This document shows, piece after piece, positions 1 through 9,710 of a DNA stretch of 64,000 bases. The stretch comes from Mytilisepta virgata (taxonomy: Eukaryota; Mollusca; Bivalvia; Mytilida; Mytilidae). A program made the position numbers and the translations under genes. Position 1 is the first letter of the stretch. Each line of letters begins with the position of its first letter. The notes under the pieces were generated by a model, which was not told the origin of the DNA, did not search any database, and worked only from the letters and a program-made list of their open reading frames with translations. The DNA is taken from assembly GCA_028015205.1 (NCBI GenBank), contig CM051511.1, forward strand, positions 62,001 to 126,000, read 5' to 3'.

Positions 1-240
1 ATCTTTTCAAGAAAATACATATATTTGACGTTTTAATTTAATAATGGTTAATCGAAAAGATTCACCATGAAGTATAAAAATTGGCCTTGAACTGTGGAAT
101 ATGCAAATGTAATAATGAAACTTGGTATGCAAACTTATAGAGGATGCTCAGTTTTATGTGTTTTTTTAATTTTGGTTTATGTTTATATTTCGGAGTTTAG
201 TGTGCGTCCCTTTTGCTGAACTAGTATACATTATCGTTTA

Positions 241-395
241 GGGGCCAGCTGAAGCCCGCCTGGGAGCGCGGGATTTTCTCGCTGCGTTGACGACCCATTG
301 GTAGCCTTGAGCTGTTTTCTGCTCTTTGGTCGCTTCGACACATTTCCCGTTTCCATTCTCTGTTCTATTGCAATATAATGCAAGCATTATTTTCA
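241..395 (+). repeat. Probable dispersed-repeat tail
   Basis: This stretch contains a GC-richer block reading 'gacccattggtagcc...ctgctctttggtcgcttcgacacatttcc'. From memory it resembles the 3' tail of a repeat that is very common in mussel genomes. No coding frame or terminal repeat is visible. The assignment rests on recollection only. Confidence 0.3.
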
Positions 396-1040
396 TGAAT
401 ATCAAACCACTATTACGGGAAATCCCCCTTTAGAACGTACCTATATATTGTATATATGAAAAACAAAGTTCTTTGCGATGCTCAGTTTTATGTAAATTAT
501 TAGTGTTTTGAAATAATTTGGTATGTATAGAAAGCTTAGGGTCTTTACAGAGGTTTTAAATTCCGGACACGAATTTATTCAAAACTACTTTAAGTTTACA
601 GACTGTCAAAGATGACCAATAAAAATGTTGGAAACTCATGTCTGAGGTGCAAAATTCATCACGTTAGAGTTCCAAGGCACATTGCTTTCTTATATGAAAG
701 TAAGGAGATGTGATATTTGGACGAAAGGAACTAACTGGATGCTGTTTTTACATGATATGCCTCTCACTTTATTTAAAATCAACATGAATTTTCCATAGAA
801 GATTGTAATTTGACGATGACAATTAAACATAGAGTGTAAAGGAAAATCCAACAGTACTTTTACTCCAAAAATGTAGCCGAATTTCAATGAGACGCATTGG
901 AAATTGATTTTGTCTTCTTTTCCCCTCTAATATTTATTAAAAACTCCAAATTGATTCAAGATTTTTTTGAATCCTCTAAGTAAACAAATATTTTACAAAG
1001 CAATTATTTTAATCCCTTGGCCTAGAGCTTATGTTCATAG
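396..1040. other. No recognisable feature
   Basis: AT-rich sequence with short ORFs only. A 65-codon frame on the minus strand (690-887) has no recognisable domain and no convincing splice sites. I see nothing to annotate here. Confidence 0.5.
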
Positions 1041-1042
1041 AG

Positions 1043-1380
1043 ACCCAAGTGTTGCTGAACTGCGTTGTACAATATACAAGAGGACTGTAGTGGTGACATA
1101 TCATTGATATATTACTATAGGTTTCTGAGAAATGAACCTAAACGCAAAACTTAACGAAAGTCACTGAAGCATGAAATGTAGGTCATAGCGAACCAAGTGT
1201 TGCTGAACTGTGTTGTACTATTCAAGAGGACTGTAGTGGTGAAATATCATTGATATATTACTATAGGTTTCTGAGAAATGGAGCTAAACGCAAAACTTAA
1301 CCGAATCGGGACGTACGGACGGACGGACGGACAAGGGTAAATCTATATGCCCCAGCCACATTCGTAGCGGGGCATAATAA
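1043..1380 (+). repeat. Two-copy direct repeat and tail
   Basis: A unit of about 110 bp, from 'gttgctgaactg' to 'aacgcaaaacttaac', occurs at about 1043-1155 and again at 1191-1302, offset about 148 bp. It is followed by a (ggac)n run and 'gccccagccacattcgtagcggggc', a small hairpin. A similar '(gac)ggacgaacgg ... cggggataattaa' ending appears near 6121-6185, so this looks like the 3' end of a repeat family. Confidence 0.6.
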
Positions 1381-1689
1381 CCATTATAGTATTGGTTACA
1401 AGGTGTTCTATCTTGTCTTAACATGTCACACCTTCAGCAATTAAACCAAGAAAGTAGTTTATAGAATATGACGTTCACTAGGTTAAGTGTTTAAGTGCGC
1501 TCGGACGCACACCAGGGAGGCGATGGGAGAATATAACATGGAGAAAATGAATAGATTAAAGTTTATTTATTTATCTGAAGAAATATAATTGAAATATAGA
1601 TCGATTTCCCAAACAGACATTGTCTAATAAATAACTGTTAATCATAGTCTTTTGTTTCTAATGTAAAGACTTTACAATTACATTAAAAC

Positions 1690-3260
1690 AGATGTAAAAT
1701 TATTAAAGAAATTGCAAAATCGTCAAACAATATAGATATTAACATTTCATGGCAAAATGTTCAAAATGTTATAAATCAGCTCAAAAATAAGAAGGCAGCA
1801 GATGAGTATGGCATAGCTACAGAGCACTTAAATACTCCTGTGACAACTATAGAAACTCATGGAAACTGTCAATCAAATTTTAACAGAGGAAAAAGTACCA
1901 CCAATCTTTAAAACTGGAACAGTAGAGCCAATTCTTTAAAAAGGAAAAGCTATCTGTGAAGTAGAAAATTATCGCGGCATTAAAGTAACATCAGTGATAG
2001 GAAATCGATTTCAATACATTATCCTAGATGAGGCCAAACACATGTAATCTGGTCAATCTCCATTACAATTTGGATTTACCAAAGAATTGTGTCCAAGCAT
2101 TGCAGCTCTAATACTTTCTGAAGCCTGTACCTAGATCTCTGGGAAAAAACCATATTTTGCACAATTGATAGTCAGAAAGCATTTGATGTTGTGAATCATG
2201 AAATTTTATTGGATAGACTTTGCTACTACTGTTTAAATTTAAATCTATGGAATATCATTGAATAACTCTATAATAGTGTTACATCTACTGTAAAATGGAA
2301 AGGGGAAACTAGTATCAACTTTAATATCAATCAAGGCGTTCGTCAAGGGGTATACTATCCACTCGTCTATATAAAGCCTACATAAATGAAATCTTGGAAC
2401 TCATATAGGCAACGTTTATGCAGGATGCCCAACATGCACTGACGATGTAGTCCTTCTCTCCCTGAACAGAAACGAAATGCAAGAAATGCTTGATATTGTT
2501 TACACGTACTCAAAAGACCACCAATTTAACATCCATTCCGAAAGATCAATGTAATAATAAAATCTGGAAAAAACATAAAAAGGCAGATGGTGATCCTAAT
2601 CTTTTCAAATGGAAAACAACGAATTACAATGCTCAGACAGTACAACACACTTAGGCCTAATAAGACACACCAAAATAAATATTGACGACCGAATATGCTT
2701 AGCTAAAAGAACGCTGTAGTCCTTAATAAAAACTCAAATTGTCTCAGCCCCAAATCGTTTGATAAAATATACCAAGCTTACGTTATACCAAGATTGTTGC
2801 ATGGTCTTCAAACTCTATGTTAACTCAAAAGAAATGGCGCTTCCCAAATTGAATGTTACATTGAGAAAAATGCAATCACTTCCAAAAAGGATAGCTTCTA
2901 CTTTTGGGAGCCCTTCCATTACCTACTAAACTTCATAAAAGACAACCCAGCCTATTGTTTGGAATTTTAAAAAGTGACAATGAAATCAACCAATCTTTGA
3001 CTGTGCGACAATATATGTCCGGCAAATCAACAAGCTTCTTCACTAAAACATATGAAATCTTAAGAAGTGTATAAACTGTCCTTCTTTATTAAAATCTTTG
3101 AAAAGAAATAATCCAAAATTGAGTGGAAAAAATGTCATAATAAGCAATATGTGAATACTGGACTACAAGACTTCGGTTAGAACTGTCAAGAAAAAAACAT
3201 CCATTTAGCAATCTTGTTTAAACAAAACAAATACTTCGGCGGAACTGTATGGTTATGCAG
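1690..3260 (+). pseudogene. Degenerate LINE reverse transcriptase relic
   Basis: The plus strand holds scattered pieces of a non-LTR reverse transcriptase. They include an N-terminal palm piece (INQLKNKKAADEYG, near 1765-1810), a catalytic piece with the DSQKAFDVVNHEILLDRL pattern (near 2170-2220) and the INQGVRQG strand (near 2325-2350). The pieces lie in different frames, separated by stops and indels. It is a decayed retrotransposon without coding capacity. The family, RTE/CR1-like or other, cannot be fixed by eye. Confidence 0.75.
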
Positions 3261-3270
3261 GAAGATTTTC

Positions 3271-4053
3271 CAGGGTTCATACACATTTTTTACCACAAAA
3301 TTCAAGGACATTTCAAGGACTTTAAAGGACCAATTTCCAAATTTTCAAGGACCAGAAATAAACTGATATGGACAATTTAAATCCATATGGTTATGACCTA
3401 TATGTAATTGTAAGAGAGCAAACATTCTTTAGTTCAATTAATTGATGATATATCGAAGTCTTTTTTTGCATATTTCACACTTCGCTTTGTTCCCAGATAT
3501 AACACTTCTCTTCAGCCATGCCTTATACTGGCTTTTCTAGCCATACATCCGAGAATTTACATTATCAACGTTCTTTCGAACTACTTTCAGTTTCGGTTTG
3601 CTCACTGTGACTAAAATTCATCGGCAAAATATATTTAATCAAGTAAATGAAAGATGTTTTATTAGTTAAAGTTAATTTAATTTACCAAAAAATCAATCTG
3701 GATCGTTTAATTACTAAAATTTTTACGCAAAGTCAGATTTATTTCTTGACCGGATCACAGAAATTACTACGCACCGGTTTCACAGAAAAGTAGCTTTTTT
3801 TAGAAAAGGGAAAATACGCGAAACTTATATAAAGTCTTGACAAAAATACGATAAACGCGAGACCGAGTGATCTGAAAACGAATTAAAAACACTTTTATGA
3901 AAGAAAATTTAACCAATTTTTTTGATTTTCAAAAACACAGTTTTTCAAGGAGTTTCAAGGACCTCCTTTGAATTTCAAGTACTTTCAAGGCCTTAATTTC
4001 CAATTTTCAATTTCAAGTACTTTCCAGGTTTTCAAGCACCCGTGCGAACCCTG
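3271..4053. mobile_element. Non-autonomous hAT-like MITE
   Basis: The element starts CAGGGTTCATAC and ends with the inverted counterpart GTGCGAACCCTG, giving short terminal inverted repeats. The flanks are 'gattttcc' on the left and 'gattttca' on the right, a 7-of-8 match fitting the 8-bp target duplication of hAT elements. The interior repeats 'aaggac/ttcaagga' motifs and has no transposase ORF. Confidence 0.6.
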
Positions 4054-4900
4054 ATTTTCAACCAATTATTCGCAAGTTGGCCTGAAAATCTTAAACACTC
4101 CGACACTATCTTGGAAGGGTTGTCAAATCCGAAAGCACCAATTTTTACATCGTCCTGTAAAGTTTATTTGTGTGTCTGTTATTAGAGTGTGGGATAATAG
4201 GAATACTACTAGTTTATAATCAGCGCTGCGGCAAAATATGCTAATGTTTTTCAACCAAAATATAATGAAACTAATTCATCTTATTTAAATTAACCTTTAT
4301 TATTTAGATCATTGTAGATAACATCCAATCGGTTTCCTTATATTCCATTTTCAGCACCACAACACATATATGTATTGGATATTTGGATCTGCTCATCACT
4401 AGTTTGGATAATCTTTTCGGTCTGCAACATATTCAGCAGAGAGCACAACTGATGATTCTTACAAAATATACGCATATATTATGCATCAAAATTGGTATCA
4501 TTGAATATTTTTTCTATAAAATTCATAAAAGATTGTACTGTCGGAATCGACAGTGATCCATCACCACCCACACGGGCTCGTTACAATTGACACAATATGT
4601 CATCTGTGACTGATCCGGCCCCGGTCTATAATACTACAACAAAAGGGAGGTATCAATTCTGAGAGCGCCAAATTTCAAACGGTCAGAATTTTCCACTAAA
4701 CGGTTGTATTGGCTCATTTTAGTCCCATTTTTGATGAAAAATAAACTCCCCTGTCCGGAAGTGACAAACATTTGTATAATTTCAGCCAAATTGACATATC
4801 CATACCGGAGATAATTTGGAAATTACTTTTTTATTGGGGTCAAGTATGTGAGGATAGGAAAACTCTGGTAAGTTCGACCTGTAAATAGTTGGGGCATTTA
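4054..4900. other. No recognisable feature
   Basis: AT-rich sequence without a supported gene. I saw no coding frame, terminal repeat or tandem array between the hAT-like element and the degenerate array that starts near 4.9 kb. Confidence 0.4.
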
Positions 4901-6180
4901 CCTATAGTAAAATATGTAGAACCTTATTCCTATCCAAAAATAGTATGCGATCATTCTATAAAGAAATTAAATCAATAAACCTAATGAAAAATGTAAAAGC
5001 TTAAACTTACAATTTTTGAAATTTGACCCGAGTGGGCCCCTGGTTTAAAAATCCAAATTCTAAATCCTTATTGTCAACTACATATAGTGTTTGACAATAC
5101 TGTATAGAAATAAAATGCATAAATTGATGGATGGATGATGAATTATTGTTTAACGTCCAGTGGCAACCAGGTGCATATCAGGACGAGAACATGTTGATAT
5201 GATAATGAATATGATCCCTGCTTTGTACTAGACCGACAAGCTCAATCGGATTTTTAATGTGCTAGCTCACGAGGTAATTGTCCGCAGGAAGACATATCAC
5301 CTCACTCGGACACATTATACTGACTCCGAGCCGACCAGTCTTTGCTCTTACTCTTAGATGCCGCGTGCTTGGCGGAGAAGCAGCAAATACCAATTTTAAT
5401 GTCCTTTGGTTTGACCCGGCCGGGGATCGAACCCGCGACCTTCCGCACCCGGGGCGAGCACGCTACCACAAGACCACCGAGGCGGTTTGCATAAATTGAA
5501 AAACTAAAGACAAGTTTAAGTCACAAACTAAAATTGAGAAAAATTTTCAAAATTCGACCCCTGTTTGCCCCAATTTTAGGAAATAAAAATGCTAAAGCCT
5601 TAAAGCTTTAATAGAAAAAATGAGTTTACGTCACAAATTTAAATTTATACTTTTTTTTTGCAAAATTTAAACTATATCGGCCCCAATTTTAGAAAATCAA
5701 AATTCTAAAATCTTATTGCGCATCTCCATATGGTGTGTGACAATACTGAATAGAAATAAAGTACATAAATTGAAAAATTAAAGAGGAGTTTAGTGATCAA
5801 AGGCTTAAGCTGAGTTTTTTTTTTTTTTTTTAAATCGACCCCTTTGGACCCCAATTTTGAAAATTAAAATTCTAAAATCGTATTGCGTATCTGCATATGG
5901 TGCATGACAATACTGTATAAAATTAAAATGCATAAATTGAAAAATGAAAGACGAGTTTAGGTCACAGGCTTGAATTTAAAATTTTCAAAGTTCGACCCCT
6001 GTGGGTCCCTTGTTTAGAAAATCAAATTCTAAAGAATTATTGTGCATATACGGGTAGCCATTCTATATAGAAATTGAATTCCTAAACCCAAGTGAAAGAG
6101 GAGTTGATGTCATAAGAAAGTGTGACGGACGAACGGAGACAATCGCTCTATCCCGGAACTTTCATCGAAAGTGCGGGGAT
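4901..6180 (+). repeat. Degenerate tandem array of about 170-200-bp units
   Basis: Recurrent blocks combine 'tcgacccctgtgggcccc', 'aaaatcaaaattctaaa', 'ttattgcgcatctacatatggtgtgtgacaatactg' and 'tagaaataaaatgcataaattg'. They begin near 5020, 5545, 5660, 5840 and 5990. The array ends in a 'gtgacggacgaacgg...gtgcggggataatta' tail. One unit is split by the SINE at 5128-5487. It is noncoding. Confidence 0.6.
5128..5487 (-). mobile_element. tRNA-derived SINE with 12-bp target duplication
   Basis: On the minus strand the element opens with a tRNA-like head (about 5487-5415) containing a box A-like TGGTCTTGTGGTAG and a box B GGTTCGATCCC, both needed for RNA polymerase III. It closes with a body ending in 'TTGCCACTGGACGTTAAACAA'. 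The direct repeat TGCATAAATTGA flanks it at 5116-5127 and 5488-5499, a clear target-site duplication. The closing motif is shared with the element at 21025-21315. Confidence 0.85.
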
Positions 6181-6183
6181 AAT

Positions 6184-6600
6184 TAACCAGACTTGACACT
6201 TCACTTGCAATGTGACGGATGCCGTTTACGGATCAGGACATGCTTACCCTTCCGGAGCACCTGATGTCTCTCCCAGTTTTTAATGGGAGTTCACATTGAT
6301 AGTGTTTTAGTTTATTTGCTGCCTTGTTCCAGTTTTGTTTAGTTTATAATACGTTTTTTATTCTTTTAGTTATACGTGTATCCTTGTGCCGTTTGTTTGT
6401 TTTGGTCCATTCTCCTGGCTTTGTCTTTTCCTTGGACTTCGAGTTTGTGGACTTTTCCCACTGTTTTGTCGCTTCGGTATTCTTTTGCCGATATTTAAAT
6501 GACTTTTTTGTAAAGATAAGTTTTAACCGTGTTACTAAACTTGAAACTTTCCTTTTGCTAGACAGAATCTGTGTCGCCATTACCCAAATTAGATATTAGT
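6184..6600 (+). repeat. Tail fragment of the repeat family also at 18.25 kb
   Basis: The block 'tgacggatgccgtttacggatcagga..tgcttacccttccggagcacctg' closely matches 18305-18355. Both are followed by a T-rich stretch with the same word order ('agtttattt...', 'tttgtc...'). It is therefore a second, partial copy of the retroelement-like sequence inserted in the minisatellite at 17.9 kb. The open frames inside it are incidental. Confidence 0.6.
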
Positions 6601-7200
6601 TAAAAAATTGAGTAATATTCCTGTTCGTTACACACTATATAACATCAGAGATACAAATAAGCAGCTACAGGTAAGACGTAATCTTGCAAAACACACCGAC
6701 GCTTTCGGATTTTGACCCTTGGTTTTGACCCTTCCAAGTCTAATGATATCAAGGATAATTTGCGCATGCATAATGGGTTGAATGTCGTCCTGTTCCACTA
6801 AATAATATTTTTTGTTCGAATAATTAATATTTTAAAGCTATTTGCAAGCAAACACCAACTTATCTCTTTAACGGGGCTTCAAACTCGTGTCTCCGGTCGC
6901 ACATGATCACCGTCCTTGCATGTGGCATTAGACATGGTTCTCAAGAATATCAACTTTATAACGGCTTATATTTTGTTGTTGAAAACATGAATTAATCAGA
7001 TATGATAGTAGCTGGCTTTACTGACTAATAAAATGTATCACCAGATACCTCAATAAATTTGATGCACTGTATGGCCATTTCGTTGACTCACAACTCGTCA
7101 ACAGTGCTCGAGATCAAAATGTTGGAAATCCGGTTAAATTGAAAATACTCTGCGTATCAGATATATTACCTTTCTCGCTTGTAATATGAAGGCAGATTAT
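6601..7200. other. No recognisable feature
   Basis: AT-rich sequence between the repeat tail and the 3' end of the pyruvyl transferase-like gene. No ORF, repeat or RNA gene could be supported. Confidence 0.5.
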
Positions 7201-7218
7201 GCAAGTGGTATCAGACCC

Positions 7219-7224
7219 TTTATT
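7219..7224 (-). terminator. AATAAA polyadenylation signal
   Basis: On the minus strand AATAAA begins 6 nt beyond the TAA stop of the pyruvyl transferase-like gene. This would give a very short 3' UTR. It supports a eukaryotic transcription unit rather than bacterial contamination. Confidence 0.6.
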
Positions 7225-7230
7225 GAACGG

Positions 7231-8490
7231 TTAATAATACTTCCTTAACATAATTACTCCCTTTCTAACTGCGTCACTCAGAGTGGTTGCTTCCATATGT
7301 TTTAATGCTTCTTTATCGCCACATTCTTCAGAGCTATTAAATGCAACGTCAAGAGTTCGTTTTATTTTCGTGCTAATTTGATCAAGATAAACATGTGGTT
7401 TATAAGATAAAAAAGAAAATATTGTTCCATGCAGTCTATCAGTAATTATAACTTTTGCCGATGCAAACATAGCTACGGTACTTGCAAATCTATCGTTGTA
7501 ATCAAACACACCGCTGTCATGCACTTGTTGAACAGGTGTTGCTATAGAATTGGGACTATAGAAATCTAGCCGATTATTCCAGTCAGCTGTTCTAAATGTT
7601 ATGTTGTCACCATTAGATGATTGTTGTTGGGACAACAGCCTTTGTATAACATACCTGTGACGACGAGCCAGGGTAGTAGATTCTTTATCGTCACGCAACA
7701 AAAACAGAAAATCTGTTTTCTGATTGGGAAATTTTGACCATAGATTTGTGTTTTGAATGGGGCCAATCATAAACGATATATCTGGAACCAAACGATTGTC
7801 TGCGAATGGATATAATTCTAGTGCTTCGTGATAGCTGTTTGCCTGTCGCCATGTTAACACAACCTGCTTTCGGCTTTGTTGTATACCAATAGCATCATCA
7901 ACGGTTATCCGAAGTATTTCTGAATCTTCATGTTTTAAGTCCTCATTCCTGTAATGAAGTGATTGTGGCATACTCACAATGGTTATATTTCTTTGTAATA
8001 ATTTGCAGAATTTCTTCAGTCGAAGGGAATGTATTGTCCGCCATAGATCTCCCCAGTTACCACCTGCCTGGTAAATTGCTAAACTATTCCTTTGGTAGGT
8101 AGAGAAGTCTTCACAGAAGTTTGTTTTATTCATAGATTGATAGACACCACACTCCAGATGTTTTGATGAAAACTTTTCAATTAATATTAGCCCACCGTAG
8201 GTAAGCATATTATCTCCGACATTTTGGTGATAGGCAGGGTCGACTAAAATTACTGGATTTTTAAGTAAACTACTTGTGAATGTGTCAGATAATGACAGAA
8301 CGATTCTTTGTTGGATTTGATTAAGACAACGACGCCATTTCTTTCTTGCATTCACTGACTGTGAAGACTTCCGTTGATCTTCAGCCTTTTCTGAGCACAT
8401 TCTCCAAACTGGCGTTGTTGCTATGTAACTCGGTACATTTTTCTGTATAAATATAATCCACAGAGAAACACGCTTCAAATAGAATCTCAT
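7231..8490 (-). CDS. Polysaccharide pyruvyl transferase-family protein
   Basis: An intact 419-residue frame with no intron. It opens with a basic stretch and a short hydrophobic segment (about residues 8-25, VSLWIIFIQ) that could be a signal anchor for the Golgi/ER. The catalytic region then follows: NVGDNMLTYGG (about 90-100), AGGNWGDLW (about 142-150), SMPQSLHY, and near the C-terminus DRLHGTIFSFL (about 352-362). These are characteristic blocks of the polysaccharide pyruvyl transferase fold (Pfam PF04230), whose bacterial and yeast members add pyruvate ketals to sugars. Invertebrate members are uncharacterised, so the substrate is unknown; a glycan-modifying role is inferred. The ATG at 8490 is the first in frame. 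AATAAA follows the stop closely. The lack of introns beside an intron-rich gene would fit a retrocopy or an old transfer from bacteria. An upstream noncoding exon cannot be excluded. Confidence 0.85.
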   Translation of the reverse strand: MRFYLKRVSLWIIFIQKNVPSYIATTPVWRMCSEKAEDQRKSSQSVNARKKWRRCLNQIQQRIVLSLSDTFTSSLLKNPVILVDPAYHQNVGDNMLTYGGLILIEKFSSKHLECGVYQSMNKTNFCEDFSTYQRNSLAIYQAGGNWGDLWRTIHSLRLKKFCKLLQRNITIVSMPQSLHYRNEDLKHEDSEILRITVDDAIGIQQSRKQVVLTWRQANSYHEALELYPFADNRLVPDISFMIGPIQNTNLWSKFPNQKTDFLFLLRDDKESTTLARRHRYVIQRLLSQQQSSNGDNITFRTADWNNRLDFYSPNSIATPVQQVHDSGVFDYNDRFASTVAMFASAKVIITDRLHGTIFSFLSYKPHVYLDQISTKIKRTLDVAFNSSEECGDKEALKHMEATTLSDAVRKGVIMLRKYY

Positions 8491-9351
8491 TATAAAACAA
8501 AATTATTTACTCCAGATTTATATCTATAAAACATGCATGAACTTTGTTTTGATTTAACATATAGTATCTGTCCAAATGTTACCTTTTTTATCAATATACA
8601 TGACATATGTTTTAATCGACCATCACAATGGATAAATACAATATATATATGTTAAAGTCCTTCACGCACCGTATCAAACCGAGCGTACAACACATGTCCG
8701 CCAAAGGCCTAATGGCTCGAGGCTTGCTATTGATCCGGGATTCGTTGAAATGCGTAAATGCAGTGCATCAAATTGGTAATCTTATCTAGAAATGTACATA
8801 GTCAAAGTCTCAGAAAACTTTTCACCATATCAATTTCTCACATGGGCGAACAGGTCGTCAGGAAAAAATAAGGGAATTTCCTACAGAGGTGTTCTACACC
8901 CATTTGAGATATTGTAAAATTGTATACAGTACGATGATGTGAGAATACACAATGCAGGTTTCAGATAAAGTTCAAAGACTTCTTAGTTTAAAATAGTTCA
9001 AAACATTTTTATGCGTTTATATGACAATAGGAAACGAATAAGAAAATTACTGATTTGTATTTCATGAGTTCTCATGTACTCAAAACCTTAACTAGAAATG
9101 TAAAATTAATTTCAAGCTTACTGTATGTCCTGACTTTCATTTCAAATAAAGTCAATATTTTAAACTTTCGTTGCAAACTTTTCACAACATAAACCACGTC
9201 CCATTCATAACATGCAATCCCGGATCAAAAATGTTCTTTGATTTTTGAAAAGTTGACGTTCGGGGAATCAGCCAAAACCACAATATTAATTAAACTCGCA
9301 ATCGATGAGGAAAGACAGAAATATCCTGGAGACAAGTGTTGTCAAAATAGT
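8491..9351. other. Intergenic region
   Basis: AT-rich spacer between the pyruvyl transferase-like gene and the 3' end of the GTPase gene, both on the minus strand. It must contain the promoter of the former, but I cannot point to a TATA box or other motif with confidence. An (at)n run lies near 8641-8650. Confidence 0.4.
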
Positions 9352-9387
9352 TTTTATGATTAAAATCACATCACTTCACACGCCTTC
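9352..9387 (-). repeat. Displaced copy of the GTPase gene's 3' coding end
   Basis: These 36 bases match 9601-9636 at 35 positions. That segment holds the last codons of the GTPase (KKACEVM), its stop and the first bases of the 3' UTR. The two copies lie 249 bp apart in the same orientation, and flanking sequence is not shared. It looks like a small duplication from the exon end into the 3' flank. Confidence 0.8.
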
Positions 9388-9576
9388 ATTCTGATTGGTC
9401 GGTCACTACGATATTGATTTTCTGTCTAAGATGCTCCTGAATAGCGTATTGTGTGTACACACACGTGATTAAGATGACCGAATAAATAATCTTGTGTTGA
9501 TTACACAATAAACAAGGGGTCAATCTAAATTAATAAATTAAAGTAAACAGAAGTCACTCGGACAACATGAAGGGTT

Positions 9577-9582
9577 TTTATT
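9577..9582 (-). terminator. AATAAA polyadenylation signal of the GTPase gene
   Basis: On the minus strand AATAAA lies 32 nt beyond the TGA stop of the last GTPase exon, a normal position for the 3' end of a compact 3' UTR. Confidence 0.6.
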
Positions 9583-9614
9583 TGTACCAAACAAAACTGA
9601 TTTTATGATGAAAA

Positions 9615-9710
9615 TCACATCACTTCACACGCCTTCTTTGTACGTGTAGATTTCGGTTCGTACATAATGGCTGCAAACACAGCTTCCTCAAACACACTAT
9701 TTAATTCTTC
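9615..9710 (-). CDS. Rho GTPase exon 4: C-terminal helix and CaaX box
   Basis: The acceptor TTTTCAG precedes GAA GAA TTA. The exon encodes 31 residues and [18 protein letters not shown] corresponds to the Cdc42/Rac C-terminal helix (KGLKNVFDEAI-like), then a basic stretch (RTKK) and the terminal CEVM. A C-terminal CaaX box preceded by lysines is the prenylation and membrane-targeting signal of Rho GTPases; a terminal Met would favour farnesylation. It joins the previous exon, which ends ..LNQ, in phase 0. It was found by splice-site reading and is too short to show up as an ORF. Confidence 0.85.
   Translation of the reverse strand, partial: EELNSVFEEAVFAAIMYEPKSTRTKKACEVM

Noticed and set aside
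5415..5487. A functional tRNA gene on the minus strand
   Set aside because: Box A and B are present, but the segment is the head of a SINE bounded by a 12-bp target duplication, and a full cloverleaf is not convincing.
7231..8490. Bacterial contamination carrying a pyruvyl transferase
   Set aside because: Base composition and flanks are continuous with host repeats, an AATAAA follows the stop, and no bacterial neighbours or ribosome-binding site are seen.
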